The position numbers were made by a program, and so were the translations under genes. From Tissierellia bacterium (GTDB lineage: Bacteria > Bacillota_A > Clostridia > Tissierellales > Peptoniphilaceae), in assembly GCA_012513395.1 (NCBI GenBank), contig JAAZCH010000061.1:1-12715 (forward strand): DNA of 12,715 bases, given 5' to 3'. The notes under the pieces are model-generated. The model did not search any database. It was not told the DNA's origin and was given only the letters and a program-made list of their open reading frames with translations. Positions 1 to 6,296 of this stretch are shown here, piece after piece. The stretch's first letter is position 1, and each line of letters starts with the position of its first letter.

Positions 1-59
1 ACAAAGTTCCAGGCAGAGGAAATAATCCTCCATACGTACCACCAACAGAAGAAGTATAA
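1..59 (+). CDS. 3' end of an unidentified gene (truncated by window edge)
   Basis: Reading from base 3, an open frame encodes 18 residues ending in a proline-rich tail (KVPGRGNNPPYVPPTEEV) and stops with TAA at 57-59. The stop is 12 bases before the cyuA start, and the cyuA ribosome binding site begins right at it, so the two genes are probably co-transcribed. The tail is too short to name a family. An amino-acid transporter or another cysteine-related gene would make sense next to cyuA, but that is a guess from context only. Confidence 0.5.
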   Translation, partial: KVPGRGNNPPYVPPTEEV

Positions 60-71
60 AAAGGAGTTATT

Positions 72-1313
72 ATGAATTATATTGATTTTTTAAAAGAGGA
101 GTTAGTACCGTCTTTCGGCTGTACTGAGCCTATTGCAATTGCACTTGCAGCTGCAAAGGCGAAAGAAATTTTGGGTAAGAATCCAGATAAAATAATTACA
201 AATCTGTCAGGAAATATGATTAAAAATGCTCACAGCGTTAAAGTTCCAGGCACAGATGGACGAAAAGGCATAGAAATTTCAGTAGTTGCCGGCGCACTCT
301 TGGGAGATCCTAGCAAAGACTTGGAAGTTCTTGCTAATGTCGACAAATCCAAATTGGAACACTGCGATGAATTAATTGAAGATGGATTTGTAGAAGTCAA
401 TCTAGTTCCTGATGTGACAAGACTTTATATCGATATCGAAATGTTTTCTGGCGATGAAAATGCTAAAGTAGTAGTCAGTGATGCTCACACTAATATCGTT
501 CACATAGAAAAAAATGGTGAAGTTATATTCGAAAAAGATGTTGAAGATGAAGAAGGACGTCATATAGATTTGTCCTTTGATAAAATCTATGACTTTGCAA
601 AAAACGAAGACTATTCGGAAATAAAAGATATCCTAGATACTCAAATACAATATAACTTGAGCATTGCTAAAGAAGGACTGGAAAATAATTGGGGTTCCAA
701 TATAGGCTCTGTTATCTTAGGAATGAATAGCCAAGACTACTTCGACAAGCTAGCAGCTTATGCAGCTGCAGGATCAGACGCTAGAATGAGTGGATGTGAG
801 ATGCCAGTCGTAATAAATTCGGGAAGCGGCAACCAAGGAATAACCACAGCTGTGCCAGTAATAGTCTATGCAAAAGACAACAATTATTCAGATGAAGAAT
901 TATATAGAGCTTTAGTGTTTTCTAACTTGATGTCACTTTATATAAAAGAAAGAATCGGAAAGCTTTCAGCTTACTGCGGCGTAGTTTCAGCAGCATCCAG
1001 TGCAATTGCAGGAGTAGGATTTTTGGCAGGAGATTCCAAAGAAGTATTAGAAGGAACAATTTCAAATGCCCTAGCCACAAATTCCGGAATGATTTGCGAC
1101 GGAGCAAAACCATCTTGTGCAAGTAAAATCGCATCTAGCATAAGAAGTGCTTCTGTTTCATACAGACAAGCACAAGCTAATAAAGACTTTGATTCAGGAG
1201 ACGGAATCGTAAAATCAAACCTAGACGAAACCATAATCACAGTGGGCAATATAGCAAAATGCGGCATGAAAACCACTGATGAAGTGGTATTAGAAGAGAT
1301 GTTAAGAAAATGA
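72..1313 (+). CDS. cyuA: L-cysteine desulfidase, serine dehydratase alpha-chain fold
   Basis: Predicted cytoplasmic enzyme (413 aa) splitting L-cysteine into pyruvate, ammonia and sulfide, with an oxygen-sensitive iron-sulfur cluster in place of pyridoxal phosphate. The whole length matches the CyuA/YhaM family, related to the alpha chain of Fe-S L-serine dehydratases. Visible landmarks are PSFGCTEP at the N terminus (Cys17), GSGNQG at 251-256, SAYCGVVSAASSAIAGVGF (Cys302) and MICDGAKPSCASK (Cys342, Cys349). Four cysteines at these places are what the family uses or conserves around the cluster. A good Shine-Dalgarno, AAGGAG at 61-66, lies 5 bases before the ATG. The gene follows the unknown upstream gene by 12 bases, and no promoter is seen between them. 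A hairpin terminator follows. The likely role is cysteine catabolism or detoxification in an anaerobe. L-serine dehydratase activity is the main alternative, but single-chain organisation without a beta domain favours cysteine desulfidase. Confidence 0.88.
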   Translation: MNYIDFLKEELVPSFGCTEPIAIALAAAKAKEILGKNPDKIITNLSGNMIKNAHSVKVPGTDGRKGIEISVVAGALLGDPSKDLEVLANVDKSKLEHCDELIEDGFVEVNLVPDVTRLYIDIEMFSGDENAKVVVSDAHTNIVHIEKNGEVIFEKDVEDEEGRHIDLSFDKIYDFAKNEDYSEIKDILDTQIQYNLSIAKEGLENNWGSNIGSVILGMNSQDYFDKLAAYAAAGSDARMSGCEMPVVINSGSGNQGITTAVPVIVYAKDNNYSDEELYRALVFSNLMSLYIKERIGKLSAYCGVVSAASSAIAGVGFLAGDSKEVLEGTISNALATNSGMICDGAKPSCASKIASSIRSASVSYRQAQANKDFDSGDGIVKSNLDETIITVGNIAKCGMKTTDEVVLEEMLRK

Positions 1314-1331
1314 TAAATATATAATAAAACT

Positions 1332-1380
1332 TTAGCGACTAATTCGGAATTCAATTCCAGATTAGTCGCTAATTTATTTT
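1332..1380 (+). terminator. Hairpin terminator after cyuA, probably bidirectional
   Basis: A perfect 12-bp stem pairs 1332-1343 (TTAGCGACTAAT) with 1361-1372. A second inner stem GGAAT/ATTCC pairs 1346-1350 with 1354-1358. The + side is followed by TTTATTTTG, the - side by a T-rich stretch (GTTTTATTATAT). It lies 18 bases after the cyuA stop and about 85 bases beyond the stop of the convergent gene at 1457, so it can serve both. Confidence 0.8.
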
Positions 1381-1456
1381 GTCGTATTTTCTTGTTCGTT
1401 GAATATTAGTCTTTAAAAAATAATTGTTAATCTCCATGATAGACAGCCAATAGAAA

Positions 1457-2647
1457 TTAGTCACTTATTAAGTAAATATTCTTATCGTCAAAGTATATCT
1501 GAGAAGTATAATTGTAAATTTTAATCATTTCATCCATCTTATTTACAAAAATTCCTGTTCCAGGATTGCTTATATTTGCAAATGATCTCACTGCTTTCGT
1601 TTTCATTCCATATACATTTTCTAATAAGTTTGTTCCTTTTTCTTGAAGTAATTCGTCAATTAATCCTTCTTTTATAATAGGAATTTTACCAATAAATTTT
1701 CCAGCAGCCTTTCCAGCAGTACCAATTCCTTTTAAAACATTTATATCCAAAGCAGAATTACCAATTTTCTCAAGACGTATTGAAGATTCTTCAAATAAAT
1801 TTCTATAGTCTTCAGACATTTTAATTATCTCAAGCTTTATTCCTTTGATATATTCTTCCATAAAATTTCCACTCAACATAATTTCCATAAATGATGCTAA
1901 AGAAAATGTATAAAGAGATAATCTATAATATTTAAACTTTTTTTCCAAGTCTTCAAAAGTAGAATTTACTTTATTCTGTGCTATAAGGAATTGCTTTGAT
2001 TTTAGCATATTATTAATTTTCTTCTGGAAAGAATTTATATTTTTTCTAGCAGTTCTTTGAATATCCAATACCAATTTATGGTTACTTGATACAAAGTTTT
2101 CATTATCCCAATTAAATTTGTATTTATTGATGATATTCATTAGGGTTTCTACATCAGCTTCAATTTCAGATTCTCTTCCTATTTCCAGAAATGATATTAT
2201 CTGTCTCCCCATTTCAGATATATTGCTTAGTTCTTTCTCTATTGAAAATAATGCTACAGCCATAAGTATCATTGCTGGATTAATAGGTACCACAGTTGTT
2301 GAAGAAGTTAATGTATCCACTGTTTTGAAGTTTGCTAATTTATTAGATTTTGTATAACCAACGTGATTACCATTCTTTACAGTTTTAAGTCCTTCCCCAT
2401 TTATTAGCTGATATAATCCATCTGTAGCAAATGTAGTTGTCTGGGTTAGAGAATTTAATTCAGGAACAAGTGATGAAACTCCTGCTCCAAGCGCTGACAA
2501 TTCTGCAATTGGAACACTTAGTTTATTTCTATTATTTATTATGGAGCCAGCGTCCAATAACATTTCTTCTGTAATACTCATTAAATCATCTTCAGTTTGA
2601 AAATTTTCTAAATTCTCAGAACCATTTGTTTTTACAATATCTTTCAT
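1457..2647 (-). CDS. Uncharacterised helical protein, 396 aa
   Basis: I do not recognise a named family, and no enzymatic motif stands out. ATG at 2647 is chosen because GGAGG (2653-2657) sits 5 bases before it; the frame is open to a TTG at 2659, but that codon would overlap this Shine-Dalgarno. Numbering from that ATG, the protein has an acidic N terminus, a small-residue patch (SALGAGVSSL, about 51-60), and a hydrophobic stretch NPAMILMAVALFSIEKEL (about 123-140) running into long charged helices (about 140-290). A glycine/alanine-rich segment (GIGTAGKAAGKFIGKIP, about 307-323) follows. There is no signal peptide, so it is probably cytoplasmic or membrane-peripheral. It stands alone, convergent with cyuA, with AT-rich DNA behind its start. 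Similar stand-alone proteins occur in Firmicutes as hypotheticals as far as I recall. The hydrophobic patch amid long helices loosely recalls helical pore-forming toxins, but that is weak speculation. Confidence 0.75.
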   Translation of the reverse strand: MKDIVKTNGSENLENFQTEDDLMSITEEMLLDAGSIINNRNKLSVPIAELSALGAGVSSLVPELNSLTQTTTFATDGLYQLINGEGLKTVKNGNHVGYTKSNKLANFKTVDTLTSSTTVVPINPAMILMAVALFSIEKELSNISEMGRQIISFLEIGRESEIEADVETLMNIINKYKFNWDNENFVSSNHKLVLDIQRTARKNINSFQKKINNMLKSKQFLIAQNKVNSTFEDLEKKFKYYRLSLYTFSLASFMEIMLSGNFMEEYIKGIKLEIIKMSEDYRNLFEESSIRLEKIGNSALDINVLKGIGTAGKAAGKFIGKIPIIKEGLIDELLQEKGTNLLENVYGMKTKAVRSFANISNPGTGIFVNKMDEMIKIYNYTSQIYFDDKNIYLISD

Positions 2648-2674
2648 GCTATCCTCCAAACTATTTTTTATTCG

Positions 2675-2688
2675 AGTACTAAAGTACT
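2675..2688. repeat. AGTACT inverted repeat in front of the 396-aa gene
   Basis: AGTACT-AA-AGTACT forms an inverted repeat 28 bases upstream of the ATG at 2647. A TACAAT -10-like hexamer lies just before it on the - strand (2694-2699), which would place the repeat over the transcription start, where a repressor could bind. The -35 for that hexamer is poor, so the operator reading is an inference. Confidence 0.4.
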
Positions 2689-2754
2689 TAATTATTGTAT
2701 TTGTTTTTTGTGCTTACTGGATTGCCTTTAAAAATTAATACGGTCAATAAGTAT

Positions 2755-2783
2755 ATTATAAGCTTTACACTACATAAAATTAA
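2755..2783 (-). promoter_or_regulatory. Candidate promoter for the 396-aa gene (weak -35)
   Basis: On the - strand a perfect TATAAT (2755-2760) is preceded at 17 bases by TTAATT (2778-2783), which shares only three positions with TTGACA. It would give a leader of about 100 bases. TACAAT at 2694-2699 is the competing -10. The 277-base gap 2648-2924 holds no gene that I can see. Confidence 0.3.
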
Positions 2784-2924
2784 GTTTATAAATATCTTTG
2801 TCTATTTATCCAATTATTGACTAACTATTAACATCAAATTTGGAAGATTGTATCTTTCTCAATTGACAAGAGCTTATATGTCGTCAAATTATTCCTCACA
2901 ATTTTTGTATTTTGATAAATGTAT

Positions 2925-4013
2925 TTATTTACTATTTTGCAAATCTTTCAGTAATTTAACTCCATAAATCGTGGCTGGAATTCTGCTGTTGGGTGATATA
3001 TTTGAAAGGATAACTACTCCTAACTGTTTGTCTTTATCAAATCCTAGATAGCTATTAAAGTTACTTGTTCCCCCATTGTGCCAAATGATATTATTTCTTT
3101 CATCTATCATCCATCCCAATCCGACACCATCAATTATTATTCCCGCTACTTCATAGTCTTCAGAATTATTTTTTACATCAACTAGTTTTTTGTGTGTATC
3201 TGCTAAATATGAAATTTCTTCATTTATGTGGAGTTTTGTATATTTCATCATATCTCCAATAGTAGAAATAATTGCACCCGCTGGGATGTAGTAATCATTT
3301 TCATTCCAGAGCCAGTAGTTATTTAAGTCGCCAGTTCCATCAGAGATTTTAGTATGTTGTAAATCTAAATCATTTTTAATAAAATCTGTCATTAATTTCG
3401 TATAAGTTGAACTTTCATTTATTCCCATGACTTCTCCTATTGTAGCTATTCCTAAATTTGAATATAAAAATGGATGAATTTCATTTCCCTTTGAATTATT
3501 CTCCAATTGTTTGTAAATAGATTCTCTACTCAATCCAGATAATGCATTAATTCCAGATATCATATTCTTTCCCATTTCAAAATTAAAATAATAGCTTTTC
3601 AATCCTGATGTGTGTGTAACTAAATTCTTTAAACTAGGAAATTTTTTATCTTGTGAAAGGGGCAAATATTTGTTAATAGGATCATCTAAGTCATACTTCT
3701 GATTTTCTATTCCTTTGGATAGTAATGAAGTAGTAAAGGTTTTAGTAATGGATCCAATTTCATATTCGTGTTCTTTTTGGGACAGAATTTCTCCATTATT
3801 TCCATATACGACAAAGTCCATATTCTCCCCATCGATAATACCAACAGTAATAATTGCTTCTTCATTGTCCTTGAGAGTAAATTCTAAAACTTCTTCAGTA
3901 GTCATATTGGGGATTTGTTTCATCCTATTAGAAATGAACCATTTCAAACCAAAAACTCCAATAATTCCAGCAGTTATTAAAAAAATCAATATCCTAAAAA
4001 ATACCTTCTTCAT
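2925..4013 (-). CDS. Membrane-anchored serine hydrolase, beta-lactamase/PBP4* family
   Basis: A 362-residue member of the class C beta-lactamase-like serine hydrolases (Pfam Beta-lactamase type: D-alanyl-D-alanine peptidases, esterases, AmpC relatives). A hydrophobic segment at about 5-25 (RILIFLITAGIIGVFGLKWF) with no obvious cleavage site looks like an N-terminal anchor, placing the catalytic domain outside the cell. All three catalytic motifs are present: SxxK as S88-I-T-K91, YxN as Y184-S-N186, and the HxG form of the third motif as H312-N-G314. The ATG at 4013 has GAGGTG (4018-4023) 4 bases upstream. It has its own promoter and lies between two hairpin-bounded units, so it is probably monocistronic. 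True beta-lactamase activity cannot be read from the sequence. A peptidoglycan or D-amino-acid peptidase or an esterase is just as likely. Confidence 0.85.
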   Translation of the reverse strand: MKKVFFRILIFLITAGIIGVFGLKWFISNRMKQIPNMTTEEVLEFTLKDNEEAIITVGIIDGENMDFVVYGNNGEILSQKEHEYEIGSITKTFTTSLLSKGIENQKYDLDDPINKYLPLSQDKKFPSLKNLVTHTSGLKSYYFNFEMGKNMISGINALSGLSRESIYKQLENNSKGNEIHPFLYSNLGIATIGEVMGINESSTYTKLMTDFIKNDLDLQHTKISDGTGDLNNYWLWNENDYYIPAGAIISTIGDMMKYTKLHINEEISYLADTHKKLVDVKNNSEDYEVAGIIIDGVGLGWMIDERNNIIWHNGGTSNFNSYLGFDKDKQLGVVILSNISPNSRIPATIYGVKLLKDLQNSK

Positions 4014-4032
4014 AAATCACCTCGGTACATTT

Positions 4033-4061
4033 ATTTTAACACTAGTTAGATTTTTTGCCAT
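4033..4061 (-). promoter_or_regulatory. Promoter of the serine hydrolase gene
   Basis: On the - strand ATGGCA (4056-4061, four of six matches to TTGACA) is followed after 17 bases by TAAAAT (4033-4038). A TG one base before the -10 makes it an extended -10 element. Transcription would start near 4026 and give a short leader containing the GAGGTG ribosome binding site. Confidence 0.5.
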
Positions 4062-4086
4062 TAAAAGGATGTAAATATTGTCATAT

Positions 4087-4113
4087 AAAAGACCTCTAAT
4101 TTTTTTAGAGGTC
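4087..4113 (-). terminator. Terminator of the transporter-alkyltransferase unit
   Basis: GACCTCTA (4091-4098) pairs perfectly with TAGAGGTC (4106-4113). On the - strand the stem is followed by TTTTATATGA, a short U-tract. It lies 11 bases past the stop codon of the alkyltransferase gene and separates it from the serine hydrolase promoter. Confidence 0.75.
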
Positions 4114-4124
4114 AAATTTATATC

Positions 4125-4586
4125 TTACTTATTCTTTTTTTCCAAATCCAATAAAAATTCTTTTTTGTCTAAGCCTCCACCAAATCCAACTAGTTTTCCA
4201 TCTGATCCAATAACTCTGTGGCAAGGTGCTATTATTGAAATTGGATTTTTATTGTTGGCAAGTCCCACTGCCCTATATCCTTTTGGACAGTTTACAATTT
4301 CTGACATATCCTTGTAAGATCTAGTCTCGCCGTATGGGATGGTGGTTAATGCGTTCCAACATTTTTGTTGAAATTCAGTGCCATAAAACTTAAGTGGTAA
4401 ATCGAAGGATTTTCTTTTGCCTTGAAAATACTCTTCCAATTGTTTTATTCCTTCTTCAATGATTTTTGATTTTTCCTCTTTACCTTCTATTTCAACTTTT
4501 CCAAAATACAATCCAATTAAATGGTCTTCTTCAGAAATAAGTGTTAAAGTTTCAATCGGGCTTTCATAATAAAAATAGCTTTTCAT
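4125..4586 (-). CDS. ogt: Methylated-DNA--[protein]-cysteine S-methyltransferase
   Basis: A 153-residue O6-alkylguanine-DNA alkyltransferase that moves the alkyl group from O6-alkylguanine onto its own cysteine, a one-shot DNA repair protein. The acceptor motif is complete: P121-C122-H123-R124-V125. The DNA-binding helix and arginine finger are seen as Y103... R105-AVGLANNKNP, followed by the G-F-GGGLDKKEFLLDLE C-terminal helix typical of Ogt/Ada-C proteins. The length is normal for Ogt, with a short N-terminal subdomain and no Ada methylphosphotriester or AraC domain. The ATG at 4586 is preceded by AGGAGG (4591-4596), which overlaps the stop codon of the transporter gene upstream, so the two are translated from one message. 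I call it ogt by type; adaB or an MGMT-like name would describe the same family. Confidence 0.93.
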   Translation of the reverse strand: MKSYFYYESPIETLTLISEEDHLIGLYFGKVEIEGKEEKSKIIEEGIKQLEEYFQGKRKSFDLPLKFYGTEFQQKCWNALTTIPYGETRSYKDMSEIVNCPKGYRAVGLANNKNPISIIAPCHRVIGSDGKLVGFGGGLDKKEFLLDLEKKNK

Positions 4587-4594
4587 ACTTCCTC

Positions 4595-5539
4595 CTAAAT
4601 TATTCCCATACTCGACAGAATTAATATCGCTAAGAATACAGTAATTGAATTAAATATCGTCGTATACACTATAATCATAGCACAAAAGTCTCCTTTGGAT
4701 GTATATATTATACTCATGGCATGACTCGATACTGCTACAGGTGCTGCAAAAAGAATTATCATTACAAACATTTCAGGTCCAGTAAGTCCCAACAGCGCAA
4801 AGATTGTCAGTGTAATTATAGGAATTATTATGGCCTTGGAAATTACTGCTGTAAATAATGCTTTTTTATCTTCGCTATCTTTCGCAAATTTTATAGAACC
4901 CCCAACACACATAAGACCTAAAGGTGTTGCAACTGATGCTAAATCCCCTGCCGCCTTCATTACTGGAGTGTAAATGCGTATATTCAGTGCATTAAATGCC
5001 AAACCAAAAATCGCAGCTATTAATATTGGATTTTTAAAAACTGAAATCAACAATTTTTTGTAGTTAATTTTAGTTTCTTTCGAAGTCAGAACTTCATAAA
5101 TTAATATTGCAAATGCATTTGATGCTGCGGCGATTAATCCAATATAAATAGTTACAAGTGCAACTCCATCAACATCAAAATAGTTTTGTGCAATAGATAG
5201 TCCAAACAGTACAATGTTAGATCTATTCATTGTTTGCAACATAACTGCAGTAGTTTCGTTATCAAATCCCATCCTACTGTAAATTGCATATCCTACAAAA
5301 ATCAAAATCATTTGGCCTACAAATGCATAAATCACCACCGTAGGATTTACCAAATCAAATCCAGAAGCATTATAAATATTAAAGAACATATTAATTGGTA
5401 AAAAGACTAAAAATACTATTCTACTTCCAGCCTTTACAAATGCTTCATCAAAAATATTTAACTTCCTTGCAATATACCCAAACAATACAAGTAATACTAC
5501 AGGAAGCACAACCTCAAAAATTCTAATAAAATCTCCCAT
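4595..5539 (-). CDS. AEC-family transporter (auxin efflux carrier type)
   Basis: A 314-residue integral membrane protein with about ten predicted helices in two five-helix halves (roughly 8-23, 41-56, 67-87, 97-117, 124-149, then 168-185, 199-216, 228-250, 254-274, 287-310) separated by a charged loop (TSKETKINYKK). Helix spacing and motifs such as the N-terminal LPVVLLVLFGYIARKL and the NRSNIVLFGLS segment match the bacterial AEC (MleP/malonate-transporter-like) family. Members carry organic acids, amino-acid derivatives or similar anions. The substrate cannot be told here. The ATG at 5539 has GGGAG (5547-5551) 7 bases ahead. It is first in a two-gene unit with the alkyltransferase, and nothing in the sequence explains that pairing functionally. 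Confidence 0.88.
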   Translation of the reverse strand: MGDFIRIFEVVLPVVLLVLFGYIARKLNIFDEAFVKAGSRIVFLVFLPINMFFNIYNASGFDLVNPTVVIYAFVGQMILIFVGYAIYSRMGFDNETTAVMLQTMNRSNIVLFGLSIAQNYFDVDGVALVTIYIGLIAAASNAFAILIYEVLTSKETKINYKKLLISVFKNPILIAAIFGLAFNALNIRIYTPVMKAAGDLASVATPLGLMCVGGSIKFAKDSEDKKALFTAVISKAIIIPIITLTIFALLGLTGPEMFVMIILFAAPVAVSSHAMSIIYTSKGDFCAMIIVYTTIFNSITVFLAILILSSMGII

Positions 5540-5559
5540 AAATTTTCTCCCTTTTAGAC

Positions 5560-5571
5560 ATTATAACAAAT
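5560..5571 (-). promoter_or_regulatory. Extended -10 promoter of the transporter-ogt unit
   Basis: On the - strand TG-T-TATAAT (TATAAT at 5560-5565) forms a full extended -10. No convincing -35 is found at 16-18 bases, as is common for extended -10 promoters. Transcription from about 5553 gives a leader of only about 14 bases that still includes the GGGAG site. Confidence 0.6.
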
Positions 5572-5598
5572 TTTATTCTTTTATAGTAGTTACGCTAA

Positions 5599-5640
5599 AA
5601 AGAAAAAACCTGCAATCTGAATTTTTATCCAGATGCAGGT
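5599..5640 (-). terminator. Strong intrinsic terminator after engB
   Basis: ACCTGCAATCTG (5608-5619) pairs with CAGATGCAGGT (5630-5640), an 11-bp stem with one bulged base. On the - strand the stem is followed by TTTTTTCTTTTT, a strong U-tract. It closes the lon-engB transcript. The + side carries only a delayed T-run, and no + gene needs it. Confidence 0.85.
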
Positions 5641-5662
5641 GGAAATATTTTTTTAAATGAAA

Positions 5663-5699
5663 TGTAGACTTTAAGTCGCATAAAATGCGGACAGCTACA
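5663..5699 (-). other. Nested inverted repeats in the engB 3' untranslated region
   Basis: Between the engB stop and its terminator, TGTAG (5663-5667) pairs with CTACA (5695-5699) and encloses CGCAT (5677-5681)/ATGCG (5685-5689), with GT/AC extending the inner stem past one bulged base. An alternative pairing GACTT/AAGTC (5667-5677) competes. There is no U-tract of its own. It may be a 3' stabiliser or processing site, or chance in AT-rich DNA. Confidence 0.35.
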
Positions 5700-5705
5700 A
5701 TTCTA

Positions 5706-6296
5706 TTATTTAATGTCCAGAATTTGCATTATTTTCTTCCATGCAATATCTTTATTGGTCTTGTCTTCAGAAGAAAACATTACAATATTATTTATATCTT
5801 CTACACCTAATTTTTTCTTGATAATACTTAGATGCTTTGAATGTTGTGACTTTTTTACTTTATCTACTTTTGTAGCTATTACCATTCCACTAAAGCCTGC
5901 GTCAAGAATGTAATCATACATCATCTTATCTTGATTTGTAGGTTCGTGGCGAAAATCTACTAATAAAAATATTTCTTTTAAATTATCCCGATTCATAAGA
6001 TAAGTATTTATGGCATCTGCCCAATCTTCCCTAGCCTTTTTCGAAGCTACTGCATAGCCATAACCTGGCAAGTCAACGAAACGAAATTTTTCATCTATAT
6101 TATAAAAATTAAGTGTTCGAGTTTTACCTGGCTGGGAACTAGTTCTTGCTAGGTTTTTTCTATTTATAAGGGTATTTACAAATGAACTCTTACCGACATT
6201 GGACCTACCTGCTAGAGCAATTTCCGGGAGATTCTTTCCCGGATATTGCTCCAAAGTAAAGGCTACTTTTTCTAAGGTGGGATTATTTACTTTCAT
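5706..6296 (-). CDS. engB: Ribosome biogenesis GTPase EngB/YsxC
   Basis: A 196-residue TRAFAC-class GTPase required in many bacteria for assembly of the 50S ribosomal subunit; it acts in the cytoplasm on late assembly intermediates. The G motifs are complete: G1 G30-RSNVGKS37, switch I region with SSQPGKTRTLNFY (53-65), G3 D75-LPG78, G4 T142-KVD145 and G5 SSE at 175-177. The length is usual for the family. The ATG at 6296 lies inside the last codons of lon (14-base overlap including the lon stop) and has only a weak GGTAAAAG-like sequence in front, so translation is probably coupled to lon. A strong terminator lies about 65 bases downstream. Gene order lon then engB (ysxC) is known in Firmicutes such as Bacillus subtilis. 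Confidence 0.95.
   Translation of the reverse strand: MKVNNPTLEKVAFTLEQYPGKNLPEIALAGRSNVGKSSFVNTLINRKNLARTSSQPGKTRTLNFYNIDEKFRFVDLPGYGYAVASKKAREDWADAINTYLMNRDNLKEIFLLVDFRHEPTNQDKMMYDYILDAGFSGMVIATKVDKVKKSQHSKHLSIIKKKLGVEDINNIVMFSSEDKTNKDIAWKKIMQILDIK

Noticed and set aside
971..1354. Long open frame of 127 codons opposite the end of cyuA
   Set aside because: It is antisense to a well-conserved enzyme, lacks a ribosome site and encodes nothing recognisable. The same applies to the other frames lying inside lon, clpX, clpP and tig.
2648..2659. Extended N terminus of the uncharacterised protein from a TTG start at 2659
   Set aside because: The TTG overlaps the GGAGG that serves the ATG at 2647, and no ribosome site precedes the TTG itself.
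2863..2891. TTGACA on the + strand as a -35 box
   Set aside because: No -10 hexamer lies at the right distance, and no + strand gene follows.
4125..4586. Ada-type bifunctional regulator
   Set aside because: The protein is only 153 residues, with no N-terminal methylphosphotriester domain and no AraC helix-turn-helix, so it is a plain Ogt-type enzyme.
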